A stretch of 64,000 nucleotides of DNA from Bicyclus anynana (lineage: Eukaryota > Arthropoda > Insecta > Lepidoptera > Nymphalidae): the NCBI RefSeq assembly GCF_947172395.1, contig NC_069099.1:13025740-13089739 (forward strand), in the 5' to 3' direction. The stretch's first letter is position 1, and each line of letters opens with the position of its first letter. Positions 31,740 to 41,674 of this stretch are shown here, piece by piece. A model generated the notes under the pieces. It was not told where the DNA came from and ran no database searches. It saw only the letters and a program-made list of their open reading frames with translations. The translations under genes and the position numbers were made by a program.

Positions 31740-32542
31740 ACGACTCACGACACGACACGTCAGACAAATATAATTCCGCCTTCATTTTTCACCATAGATG
31801 CGTGTAATTATACAGAAATTCCTTCAGTTCGGAGTAAAGCAATGCTGTTTGACCGAAATAAGTCTATAGTAATAATTCTACAGAAGATCCCTGCAAAAAA
31901 AAAGAAAAAAATTAAACGAGACATCTGTATGAGCCTCTAAGTGCAAGTCTCTCTGCCTATAGTCTGAGTAAACCTTTTTCTCCCACAGCTCAAGTTATAC
32001 CGGTCAATGGGTGCCGTGACCGCAGTGTTAACGGTCATATTTGTCATCTGTCAATTTGCCTTCTATTTCTGTGGGGGCTGTGAAAGCATTTCGGTAACTG
32101 CTTGCAGTCGCTTATGTTTTGTCATCATTATTTTTAGATGCTTTATAATCGCTATTGACAGGCCGAACGCAATTAGTGTTGGGCGTTTTGTGATATAGTG
32201 CGTTGGAGTATTGGTGTTTAAAAATTGATGCGCGTTCAGAAATATAAGCGGTTATTTTGGAATGGGGATAAAGTCGTTAGGTGTGCCTTTGTGTCTTGGG
32301 TTTTTGGTGATTAATGGTTATTATGAAGAGCTATAGAGAAATTAAATTAAAATAATTATATAGAAACAGTTTAAAGGAGAAATAATAATGTAATAAATAA
32401 ATTACATTATATTTATTATATAATTACATATTATTTATTTCACACTTTTTAGTTACGATAGATGGTTAATTTCGGATCTATTTATTACGTTTATTACAGA
32501 GTACGATAATTTGTACGTCCAACCGAGGTTAAACAGATATTC
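31740..32542. other. AT-rich DNA without recognised features
   Basis: A hydrophobic 63-codon frame at 32,007-32,198 has no family signature. 32,380-32,445 is rich in ATTTATTATAT palindromes. Confidence 0.35.
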
Positions 32543-32878
32543 AAATAAAAATTTTAATAAAAAAAATTCAACCGACTTCCAACTCAAAAAATAACTTTAA
32601 CTAAAAAGCAAAAAATAACATCCTACCTATGTGCTACCTTCTGATCAGTTTGAAGGCGGTGCCAAGCCAGTGATGTTTTAATTAAATACGTTTAAACTAC
32701 AAAATTTCTGTGGTTATTCCAGAAACAGCTTTAATTAAAACACTGGCTTGGCACCGCCTTCAAACTGATCAGAAGGTAGCACATAGGTAGGATGTTATTT
32801 TTTGCTTTTTAGTTAAAGTTATTTTTTGAGTTGGAAGTCGGTTGAATTTTTTTTATTAAAATTTTTATTTTTTTATTT
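32543..32878. repeat. ~330 bp near-perfect palindrome
   Basis: Arms of about 130 bp (for example CTATGTGCTACCTTCTGATC against GATCAGAAGGTAGCACATAG) around a ~65 bp spacer containing AATTTCTGTGGTTATTCCAG. Confidence 0.93.
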
Positions 32879-32919
32879 TTAGTGTTAGCATACCCACTGC
32901 GTATGTATAGTCACAGCCT

Positions 32920-33690
32920 ATCTAAGTGGAAAGTTCTTATCAATACAAAATTATTAAGTCCAAACACAAGGTAGCTACTGTGAGCCGTCGAGGAGTTCTC
33001 TTCACTGTGCTTCGTCTTCATCACCAGAACCTTAATACAGTCGCAATCCGTCTAGGTGGAAAGTTCTCATCAATACAAATTAATCAAGTCCAAACACAAG
33101 GTAGCTACTGTGAACCGTCGAGGAGTTCTCTTCACTGTCCCTCGTCTTCATCATCAGACCCTTAATACAGTCACAATCCTTCTAGGTGGAAAGTTCTCAT
33201 CAATACAAATTTATCAAGTCCAAACACAAGGTAGCTACTGTGAACCGTCGAGGAGTTCTCTTCACTGTCCCTCGTCTTCATCACCAGACCCTTAATACAG
33301 TCACAATCCTTCTAGGTGGAAAGTTCTCATCAATACAAATTTATCAAGTCCAAACACAAGGTAGCTACTGTGAACCGTCGAGGAGTTCTCTTCACTGCCC
33401 CTCGTCTTCATCATCAAACCCTTAATACAGTCACAATCCATCTAGGTGGTAAGTTCTCATCAATACAAATTTATCAAGTCCAAACACAAGGTAGCTACTG
33501 TGAACCGTCGAGGAGTTCTCATCACTGTCCCTCGTCTTCATCACCAGACCCTTAATACAGTCACAACCCATATAGGTGGAAAGTACTCATCAATACAAAT
33601 TAATCAAGCCCAAACAAAAGGTGATTGCTGTAAATCCTTGACGAGTTCCATCGTCTGTGTTTCGGCTCCATCATCAGACCAACTCCAAAC
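32920..33690. repeat. 130 bp tandem repeat array inside Fam-E, six units
   Basis: Unit starts at about 32,920, 33,050, 33,180, 33,310, 33,440 and 33,570, exactly 130 bp apart. Units 2-5 are almost identical; the first and last are diverged. Because 130 is not a multiple of three, the same sequence is read in a new frame in each unit and yields a ladder of overlapping 79-codon frames that are not genes. Confidence 0.95.
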
Positions 33691-33980
33691 CATCATAAAG
33701 TTGTAGTGGTTTAAAATACCTTATGGAAACACTAACAAACGTACTAGCCGTCTCTACAACTTTCGAAAGTTCCCCTCAATTTCTCCAGGATGTCTTCATC
33801 AGATCCTGACATGAAAAAAATGGGACCACCCTGGAAGTAAACCCTACAAAACAAAAAAAGAATTTTCAAAATCGGTCCATAATTGACGAAATTATCGCTG
33901 GACATACATAAAAAAAAAAAAAAAAAAACATACATACAGCCGAACGTAGAACCTCCTCCTTTTTGGAAGTCGGTTAAAAA

Positions 33981-34269
33981 TTCTACGGAACGCTCGGTGG
34001 GCGAATCCGACTCGCACTTAGCCGATTTTTATAATCAATATATTTTGTTTAGTCTATTTTATAACTTCAGTTCACAAACCTGCTCGCACCTATAGTCATC
34101 CGCCTCGCGTATTTTGTATACACAACTAATAAATAACGTTTTTCTAATTGTAGTTTTTTAAGCATGGCCATGATATACCATTTTAGAATCCTCACAAAAA
34201 GCTCTTGAATTTGATACCCATATTGCAATATTAGAAAAAAACTTCTTGCGGTCGGGTAAAAAGAGCCGC
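33981..34269. other. Fragment of a dispersed repeat, then AT-rich DNA
   Basis: TTCTACGGAACGCTCGGTGG ... CCGACTCGCACTTAGCCG at 33,982-34,026 is related to TTCTACGGAACCAGAAGTATG ... CCGACTCGCGCCGG at 55,322. The rest is unassigned. Confidence 0.5.
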
Positions 34270-34405
34270 AAGTCTGCAAGTGGCATGTTAAAACTGTGCT
34301 AATTAGCAAACCTGAGCTCAGTCGCCGCACTGTCATCGCGCCGTTGACAACGCCGCTGAAATAATTTTGTGTGCCAGTTGTAAACACCGAATGAGGTTTA
34401 TGTAA
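34270..34405. repeat. Dispersed repeat of ~150 bp, copy 2
   Basis: Matches 28,463-28,620 through GCTAATTAGCAAACCTGAGC and GCGCCGTTGACAACGCC. It sits 15 bp from a Fam-E element. Confidence 0.8.
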
Positions 34406-34419
34406 CGTGTCTACTTCTT

Positions 34420-34860
34420 TTTAACCGACTTTCAAAAAGGAGGAGGTTCTACGTTCGGCTGTATGTATGTTTTTTTTTCATGTATGTCCAGCGATAATTC
34501 CGTCATTTATAAACCGATCTTAAAAATTCTTTTTTTGATTTGAAGGGTTTGGTTCCAGGGTGGTCCCATTTTTTTCATGTCAGGATCTGATGATGGCCTC
34601 CTGGAGAAATCGAGGGGAACTTTCGAAAATTACAGAGACGGCTAGTGTGTTTGTTAGTGTTTCCATAAGGTATTTTAAACCACTAGAATTTTATGAAGGT
34701 CTGGAGTTGGTCTGATGATGGAGCCGAAACACAGACGATGGAACTCGTCAACGATTTACAGCAGTTACCTTGTGTTTGGGCTTGATTAATTTGTATTGAT
34801 GAGCACTTTCCACCTTGGGTTGTAACTGTTTTAAGGGTCTGGTGATGAAGACGAAGGACG
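34420..34860 (-). mobile_element. Fam-E element, partial, opposite orientation (copy 3)
   Basis: TTTTTAACCGACTTTCAAAA, then the tail region and a single 130 bp unit in reverse (GACTATGGAGCCG-type block to GTGATGAAGACGAAGGA). It stops at 34,860, where a Fam-A SINE body begins. Confidence 0.85.
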
Positions 34861-35038
34861 AATACCACCCTACCGACAAGCGATTTAGCGTTCCAGTACG
34901 AAGTCGTGTAGAAACCGAAAGGGGGTGGATTTTCATGCTACTTCTAACAAGTTAGTCCGATTACATCTTAGATTGCATCATCACTGACCATCAGGTGAGA
35001 TTGTAGTCAATGGCTAACTTGTAAAGAATAAAAAAAAT
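34861..35038 (+). mobile_element. Fam-A SINE body and 3' end
   Basis: ACCACCCTACCGACAAGCGA to ATGGCTAACTTGTAAAGAAT plus A-run. Headless. Confidence 0.85.
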
Positions 35039-35307
35039 AAACAAGATGAAACGATTTGTATGAAGTTCTACTATTGAAGATGTGTGGATAATATTACTGG
35101 AAAATAGGTAGTAAAAGATTTAATAGATATTAGAGAATTAATAGATATTAACAATACACGTGTTAGTTCGTAATTGTAGTCTGCTTTATTGGCAATGAAA
35201 TATAAATTATGGTAGTTCTATAATGTAAAATTACATATATGACGAAATGTGGTAAATACCACTGCTGACCGACGAAGATTAAGCTGGATATAATTATTAG
35301 GTACTAG
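35039..35307. other. AT-rich DNA without recognised features
   Basis: Nothing supported. Confidence 0.4.
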
Positions 35308-35577
35308 TGGAGCCGGTCAAGCTTCGCTTTTACTTATGCGCTTCTTCCCTATCCCTACTCTACCCTACCCCTTGACTCATAAACATTTGTATGAGAAATA
35401 GAAGAAGGTTGTTTTTATGGTTTTTCCAGCAGTTATTCTATTTTTTCTCACCTTTTAAACCTTCTCTATACCTCCACGAACATTTCAAGACCAAGATAAG
35501 ATAAATCCGCTCAGCCGTTCTCGAGTTTTAGCGAGACTAACGAACAGCATTTCATTTATATATATATATAGATAGAT
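35308..35577 (-). mobile_element. Fam-D variant with short CCCTA run
   Basis: GTCAAGCTTCGCTTTTACTT, then CCCTATCCCTACTCTACCC, then CCGCTCAGCCGTTCTCGAGT and an AT-repeat tail. Its internal CCCTA run is the short counterpart of the array at the window start. Confidence 0.7.
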
Positions 35578-35749
35578 GTATTGAATATATTACAGCCAGC
35601 TGAAAAATATTTCAAGCGATCGGAAAAAATTTCTCCATCTGATCGCCAAACTTCAGTTTGAAGAGGGCACCTGATGATGATGATATTACTGGATACTGGA
35701 TATAATATGTGCTGGATATATGTATTGGATATATTAATTGTGTACGTCG

Positions 35750-35964
35750 TTATGAACCCAAATTCGGATGCTGAGCTCAAGTCTCCTGACACCATGAGAA
35801 GGGTTAGACTTATAATCCACCACTGGCCCAATGCGGATTGGCAGACTTCACACACGCTGAGAATTAAGAAAATTCTCTGGTATGCAGGTTGCCTCACGAT
35901 GTTTTACTTCACCGTTTGAGACACGTGATATTTAATTTCTTAAAATGCACACAACTGAAAAGTA
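35750..35964 (-). mobile_element. Fam-B SINE, head missing
   Basis: ATGAACCCAAATTCGGATGC to CACACAACTGAAAAGT on the minus strand; the tRNA-like head is absent. Confidence 0.85.
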
Positions 35965-36093
35965 ATGTAAATTACTAAACAATAAAGTTTATATAAAAAC
36001 AATATTTAAAGATATATTTATATCTAATAATTACTTATTTACAACATACTCGTAACTCGTTATTTACATGTCAGTTCTGTTTGTATTTATTTA

Positions 36094-36402
36094 ATGTCTT
36101 TTTCATTCAGAACCAACATTTCCATTCACAATGAACTAAATATAAAAGAAAGACTTTCGTCGACTGTGCTTTTACGGGTCCTAAAGTTCTTTGGTCACAT
36201 CTCCCGAAATCTTGATTCAATAGAGCGGTTAATAGTGCAAGGGCAAGTCCAAGTCCAAGTCTGGACGGATTTAGGCTGCTACACAGTCATCTTTGATGGA
36301 GTGTACTGTAATGCAGCCAATCGAAAAAAGTGGAGGAGCATTGTACAGAAGGCGTCGCTCATCGCTGCAACCACGACCACTCTGCCAAGAGTGTACGATT
36401 AA
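36094..36402 (+). pseudogene. LINE reverse transcriptase, C-terminal fragment (non-jockey)
   Basis: An open frame of 102 codons. The stretch LKFFGHISRN-DSIERLIVQG is the recurrent C-terminal motif (FGHI.RR...LE.LI..G.VEG) of invertebrate LINE polyproteins, which is followed in intact relatives by an Arg/Gly-rich segment and a Trp-containing end. Here that segment is replaced by a QVQVQVW run and then NRKKWRSIVQKAS, the usual closing block. No reverse-transcriptase core lies upstream and the region before 36,120 is not recognisably LINE, so it is a short dead fragment. The residues before the motif may not be native. Confidence 0.65.
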
Positions 36403-37032
36403 GAACAAGAATGTCTTTTTTCTCTTTAATTTTTTACAACATGAAGAAGACAATTAAAACTATTTGTTACTATTTACACTATTAAGTTACTAATGTTTGT
36501 AAATCGGTTTTAAATCATAACAATCTGTTTTGGAAACATACTCGTAGTACACAAGTTGACAAAAAAAGGAAAATATCTTTGAGGAAATTGTTTTTTTTTT
36601 TCTCATTGTTACATTTAATCTGAAGCGCCGGGCATAAAGGAGTCGGGCTATAAAGGCAGCAACAATTGAGACAAAGGGCAAAAAGGTTGACCCTTCGGAG
36701 TGCATGGGTGTGGCACGCTTAAATTTTCGCATTGACAGCCGAAACTGCCTCAAGGGACGGCCTGGCTTGCTTTTAGTGCCTTTATTCGTTATGGTTAATG
36801 TGGCCAGAGTTTACGAGCCTGTACTGTTATTTGCGACCTTTGAGGGCGTTAGGGGTAAGTGGAATCATATTGAGTTATTTACTTAGATTAGGAAGAAGAA
36901 AGAAAATTCAAGAATAAATTAATTTTAATTTCCCTCAATGATAGTCATTAGTGAGAAGTGGCTAGATGCAGAAGTCGAAGGATCTTGCGTAGTGGCGCGA
37001 TCTCCGAAAGGTCTATGTCTTGCAGTATATTT
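36403..37032. other. Unassigned DNA
   Basis: The block 36,610-36,860 is less AT-rich and open on the plus strand at 36,704-36,886 without a recognised domain. A run of 14 T lies near 36,590. Confidence 0.35.
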
Positions 37033-37092
37033 TACGGCCTTCGTGACGCAGATTTACAAGACGGAGGACCTGGGTTCGATCCAGGAATACAT
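37033..37092 (+). mobile_element. Fam-A SINE head fragment
   Basis: GGCCTTCGTGACGCAGATTT ... GACGGAGGACCTGGGTTCGA, tRNA-like boxes A and B only. Confidence 0.7.
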
Positions 37093-38019
37093 TTTAAAAT
37101 ATTAATTTTTGAAGATTAATATGTTATTCAGTACCTCAATTTATAAAGAGTGACCCCAAAAATCAAAACTCTGAACAGTGTTTTGTGGTGTCAAAGGGAC
37201 CTCATTTGTAAGGGAGCGGCCACACTGAACAATGCGTCTAATTTTCGTGCCGTTTGATTGATAGCCAATCCCATTTCTCTGTTGACGCGTCAAGCGGACG
37301 TTTTGACGGCTCCGATTGGTTGATTTATACGTTCCTTACAATTGACGATATCAATCTAAATAGGCGGTGGAGCGTTGTTTCTTTATTACCTACTTTGAAT
37401 ATTAAATGGTAATGTGTGTCGATGGAATACTACTGTGATAAATGTAAGTACTTACTTATTTCTCACTCACACACACAAACACACAACCACACAAAAATTT
37501 ATTTATTTGTGTTTGATCTTGTTTTACGAATACACCTTTCTTGTTTTTGCCTACTACAGATTATCTTAATTAAGTAACAGATTATCAAAAAGTAACACTA
37601 ATGGGAATCCACTGGCTCCCAAGATACAGTTACAGCTAGTTTGGGAGCCAGGGATCTACTATATTATTGTATTAGAAATTTGTTACTGTGTGATTAATAA
37701 ATAATTTTTATTTTATTTATTATTATTATTTACTACTTGTGACTTGTTCTGCTTCTACATTGTCTGCCTATTACAAGGCCAGACTTCCCTCCTTATAGGA
37801 GAAGAGATATTGAGTGGTTGAGAGCTCCATTGGTGGCCTAAGTCTAGAGTGAATGTAAAAATAAGTTGTCAAGTTTTTTTCTGGCACCTTAGTTTTTGTT
37901 GTTCTAAATCTAAATCGCTTGGCTATAAAATACATCTTTGCTTAAAACATATAACAATAGTAGATATCGATGTCGGCAGTAGCTTGATTAGTGACTAGGC
38001 CATGTCCCAATTTATAAAG
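37093..38019. other. Unassigned DNA with promoter-like motifs but no gene
   Basis: 37,195-37,390 is less AT-rich and has AGCCAATCCC and CCGATTGGTTG (CCAAT boxes in both orientations). An inverted repeat ACTGGCTCCCA / TTTGGGAGCCAG lies at 37,610-37,650. No open frame begins downstream. Confidence 0.35.
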
Positions 38020-38249
38020 TAAAAAAAACCGTTGTCTCTAAAGTCGGTTTACTGACGATAGTTGAACGTGACAACGTCATAAGAAAATGATGGGATGGTT
38101 CCATTTTTCAAAAAAAAAAAGTTTGTTTTGCTAAAATACTGTTTAATAATCTTCATGGACCAGAATATACTTTATTTCTTGTAAAAAAAGTTGGCAACCC
38201 TAGAACGAGGGAACGACGCATGACGTCATCTTTTTTCGAGTGTGCGGAA
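38020..38249 (-). mobile_element. Fam-F repeat, copy 2
   Basis: TAAAGTCGGTTTACTGACGA ... GAACGACGCATGACGTCATC ... TTTTCGAGTGTGCGG. It carries a perfect TGACGTCA at 38,221-38,228. Confidence 0.88.
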
Positions 38250-38581
38250 AAAAACCCAGAACTTAACTGTAGGTAAAGATCGTTCAAAATAAAAACCTTT
38301 TGTTATCCAGTGTCAAAATCAAAGATAGGTTACAACATCGACATTACAACATCGATATAGAATAAGTCTTGTTGCTTACAATGTACATGGTACATGAATT
38401 CGATATCGCACATATCGACACCGAACCCGAGACGGTATTGTGACTATGTTGTGTTTACGTCGTGTGTTAACCAATATTGACGGGTTCATTAGTTACATCT
38501 CCCTAGCTGTGTAGGGTGAATAGACGATATTATGAACCGAAATAACTGAAACGAAACTGAACCGCGGTATAATCTACGGTA

Positions 38582-38999
38582 TCATCATCACCATAGCAGC
38601 CGATGGACGTCCTCTGAAGGACATGATCATTTTGTAGGGACTTCCAAACATCACGATCTTGAGCCACCAGCATTCAGCGAATTCTTGCGGCTTGATATCG
38701 TCAGTTCACCTGGTGGGGGATCGACCAACGCTGCGTTTTCTAGTGTGGGGTCGCCATTCCAACACCTTGGGACCCCAACGGCCATCGGCTTTTCGAACTA
38801 TGTGCTCCGCAAATTGCCACTTCAGCTTCGCAATAATGCCGGCGACTTTGGTTCTTCTGCGTATCTCCTTATTTCTGATTCGATCACTACTCCAAACATA
38901 GCTCGTTCCATTATCCGCTGTGTGACTCTGAGCCTTCTTATGAGACCCATAGTTAGCGACCAAGTCTCGGAACCATTGGCAACACGTACTGTTCGAAGA
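38582..38999 (-). pseudogene. RTE-type LINE reverse transcriptase, C-terminus and 3' tail
   Basis: The minus-strand frame 38,706-38,963 (85 codons) carries RIRNKEIRRRTKVAGIIAKL, then LKWQFAEHIVRKADGRWGPK and a tail with RPHTRKRSVGRSPTR. This is the C-terminal signature of RTE-clade endonuclease-reverse transcriptases that are very abundant in Lepidoptera (family usual: GHIARR.DGRWG.KVLEWRPR.GRRSVGRPPTRW.DD). It lies after the catalytic core, which is absent, so the copy is 5'-truncated. The remainder to 38,582 encodes the last part in a shifted frame and the 3' end with ATC-rich tail (CATCATCATCACC), which is how this family ends. Non-functional. Confidence 0.85.
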
Positions 39000-39903
39000 C
39001 TATAGTCTTCAGGTACTGAGGAATTTCGGACGAAAAGATATCGCGAAGTTACACTGATGTGTATCTATTGGGTATATCTATTCCCAAAGGCTAGATTATT
39101 AAATAGCTCAGGTCGGTGTCAGGCAGCAGTGACACTGGCGAGACAAAATTGGCTGTACCTAATCTAGCTCTGTGCTGACTAACCCGCTCGTACAAACAGA
39201 ACACTATGCAGCAATGACAAATCCATGACGCCATAAAAGTGAATCTTTGACCAAGTGCCCGAATTATAAGTAAAAATTGACGAGCCAAGCAGAAAGATGA
39301 AACATAATATGAAAAAAACCCAATCTGCGCCTAAGAAGTTAGAAGATTCACTTCAAAACCCGCCGTAGCAATCAAAACGTTCCCACAGGACTGTCATCAA
39401 AAAGTTAATTAACAGAAAAACTTACCAAGCCCTATCAGAGTCTCTTATGATTTACGAGGTCGATTCGGCCCCCAAGTCCGGCTAGTGGACAGACGCGCTA
39501 TCTGATCGAAACCGCCATAAATAACGCCTGGACTGTATTTATCATGGCACCGCCAAATATAAGTAATAGGACGATTTATGATTAAAAGAAAAATTGTGGC
39601 CCTTCTCGGCTATCACAGCAGAATTACCGGCAATTTGGTAGATTCATTTGTTTATTTTTTTATCTGGTATAATTCATATTACATGTTAAACTAAAAAAAA
39701 GAATGTAGGATGTGCGTTTGGTTTGCGTTTTTGCGTTTACGCAGTGAAGGGATACCATTTAAGCTAAGTATCTGAAGTATTCGGCGAGTGCAGACATGAT
39801 TTGTAGAAAAAATAAACCTATTTTTTATAATTTTAACCCTTGAAACCTGCTCGGTTCACAGGTGCAGAGTCACAAAGGCCCTTACTGACCTTTGATTCTA
39901 TGA
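39000..39903. other. Unique DNA with no supported gene
   Basis: 39,430-39,620 is a less AT-rich island with CGCCATAAATAACGCCTGG and ATTTATCATGGC. It matches no repeat family in the window and is a candidate conserved non-coding element. Confidence 0.4.
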
Positions 39904-40208
39904 CAAGTTAACCCTTATCTGCTATCACAGCTAAAGTTAAGTGACGATACAGTCTAAGATGTAACCGGGCTAACTTAGTAAAGAGGTACAAGTCTTTTCT
40001 ACCCATAACTCTGATGGTTTCTACGCGACATTGTACTGAAACGCTAAATCGCTTGTTGAAATGTCTTTGACTGTAGCTAGCCACGGCCGATGCCACCACC
40101 ATACCAGACCTTGGTCAATTTAGGAAATATAAAATCCTAAACTGACTCGACCTAGGAATCAAACCCAGACTCTCTATTGAGATCCACAGCACTACTAACT
40201 ATACGCCA
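39904..40208 (-). mobile_element. Fam-A' SINE, diverged, near full length
   Basis: A Fam-A-type body (TTAACCCTTATCTGCTATCA side) joined in the same orientation to the A' head (TCTCTATTGAGATCCACAGC, reverse strand). It shows that A' is a genuine subfamily and not a chimera. Confidence 0.7.
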
Positions 40209-40374
40209 AAAATGTCGTCGTATCTACATTGTAGCAGCATCTGACAGATTTTTAGTTTTAATAAAATTACTAAGATATCACAGGCTTTTAATCCACTTCT
40301 TATATAAACATTTATTTAATTTACCAGTTCTGTGCGTCCTCATAAAATTGTCGTCTTAGTCCAGCGATTGTGAA
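40209..40374. other. Short unassigned stretch
   Basis: Nothing recognised. Confidence 0.35.
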
Positions 40375-40495
40375 GTGATTTAATTAACTCCTCACTGCCT
40401 CGGCGCGATAACATCTCGTAGGAAACAATACTAATATGACCGCTCTAATTACCATAAAGTCGCGAAGGTTCCCAGCACGCTCCGGTGGGCAGGAT
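40375..40495. repeat. 121 bp segment duplicated at 41,553 (copy 1)
   Basis: GTGATTTAATTAACTCCTCA to GCTCCGGTGGGCAGGAT. It is identical to 41,553-41,674 except for two substitutions and one inserted base, and matches no repeat family in this window. Confidence 0.93.
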
Positions 40496-40713
40496 TCAAT
40501 AGTGTCATTATAAAGAACTATCTGTATAGTACACTAGTAAAACATGATTTAAGATATTATGTCATTAATCTCTCATAGCTACAAACCGCGCGGCGTAGGT
40601 ACCATCCAGTGGTATATCCTAAAAGGGGCAAGTCAAGACGTGGCAAGCCATTGTCTACCGGAAGCGGAGATGAAGGTTTCCGAATTGTCGAACTCGGGAT
40701 AGTTCCGGTTTTG

Positions 40714-40953
40714 TTTTTCTTTTCAAGTCAGCCCTTGACTAGATTGCATCATCACTTACCATCAGGTGAGACTATATCACCTGATGGCAAGTGATGATAC
40801 AATTTATTATGGAAGCAGGCTAACTTGTTAGGAGGAGAATGAAAATCCACACTTCTTTCGGTATCTACACGGCATCGTACTGGAACGCTAAAGCGCTTGA
40901 CGGTACGTCTTTGCCGGTAGGGTGGTAGCCACGGCCGAAGCCTCCCACCACCC
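40714..40953 (-). mobile_element. Fam-A SINE with an internal fold-back
   Basis: A minus-oriented body (GGAAGCAGGCTAACTTGTTA region to GAAGCCTCCCACCA). Near its 3' end, 40,742-40,771 is a plus-oriented copy of the same SINE stretch, so GCATCATCACTTACCATCAG faces CTGATGGCAAGTGATGATAC across a short spacer. Confidence 0.85.
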
Positions 40954-41225
40954 GGATATTCGTCATATATTCGATTCCAGCTCTACTAGATATGATATAC
41001 GTTTTTTTATTTATTCACTTACCTATTCTTATATTTTTTATTCTCTTCTAAAGAAAATAAAATTACTGCATAAATAAAATAAATAATTATAATTGCATAA
41101 GTAGATAAAAATTGCTATGCAACGGCTTTACCGAGGCAGTCCCCGAGTGCCAGACTTATTTTTTGGTGTCAAGTGAAGATTTCTGCCAGTACACTCTACC
41201 TGCTGCAAACCACAAGAAATTCGTT
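40954..41225. other. AT-rich DNA without recognised features
   Basis: Nothing supported. Confidence 0.35.
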
Positions 41226-41464
41226 AAAAAAATCGATTGTCTGTAAAGTCGGTTTACTGACGATAGTTGAACGTGACAACATCATAAGAAAATACTGATG
41301 GTTGCATTTTTCAAAAGAAAATGTACAATAATCTTCATAGACCAGAATATACTTTATTTCTTGTAAATTTTTTGGCAACCCTAGAGCGAGGGAACGACGC
41401 ATAACGTCATCTTTTTTTCGAGTGCGCAGTCTCTATCGAATTATAAGACGTCACGTTAAAAATA
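41226..41464 (-). mobile_element. Fam-F repeat, copy 3
   Basis: TAAAGTCGGTTTACTGACGA ... AAGGGAACGACGC region ... GAATTATAAGACGTCACGTT. The TGACGTCA of copy 2 is changed to TAACGTCA here. Confidence 0.88.
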
Positions 41465-41552
41465 GAAGACAACTTTTTCCTATTTTGAAGTCGGTTATAA
41501 AGGCAGGAATTCACGAAAGTGTCGTCGAGTCCAGTGCCACCGCACAACCGTG

Positions 41553-41674
41553 GTGATTTAATTAACTCCTCACTGCCACGGCGCGATAACATCTCGTAGG
41601 AAACAATACGAATATGACCGCTCTAATTACCATAAAGTCGCGAAGGGTTCCCAGCACGCTCCGGTGGGCAGGAT
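41553..41674. repeat. 122 bp segment duplicated from 40,375 (copy 2)
   Basis: Direct-orientation duplicate, 1,178 bp from its partner, with a Fam-A SINE and a Fam-F copy lying between the two. Confidence 0.93.

Larger units (their letters stand above)
32543..33980. mobile_element. Fam-E fold-back element with 130 bp tandem units (copy 2)
   Basis: Starts AATTCAACCGACTTCC and ends GGAAGTCGGTTAAAAATT. Layout: a long palindrome (32,543-32,878), six 130 bp units, then a tail with GGATGTCTTCATCAGATCCTG and a run of A at 33,911-33,928. Non-coding; the same architecture as 13,037-14,347 but with two more units and a much better palindrome. Confidence 0.92.

Noticed and set aside
32920..33690. CRISPR-like array or a repeat-protein gene
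   Set aside because: The 130 bp units are contiguous with no unique spacers, and 130 is not a multiple of three, so the serial 79-codon frames are frame-shifted readings of the same DNA.
35674..35919. 81-codon frame
   Set aside because: Most of it is a Fam-B SINE read through; the same wording (QTSHT-RIKKI) appears from other Fam-B copies.
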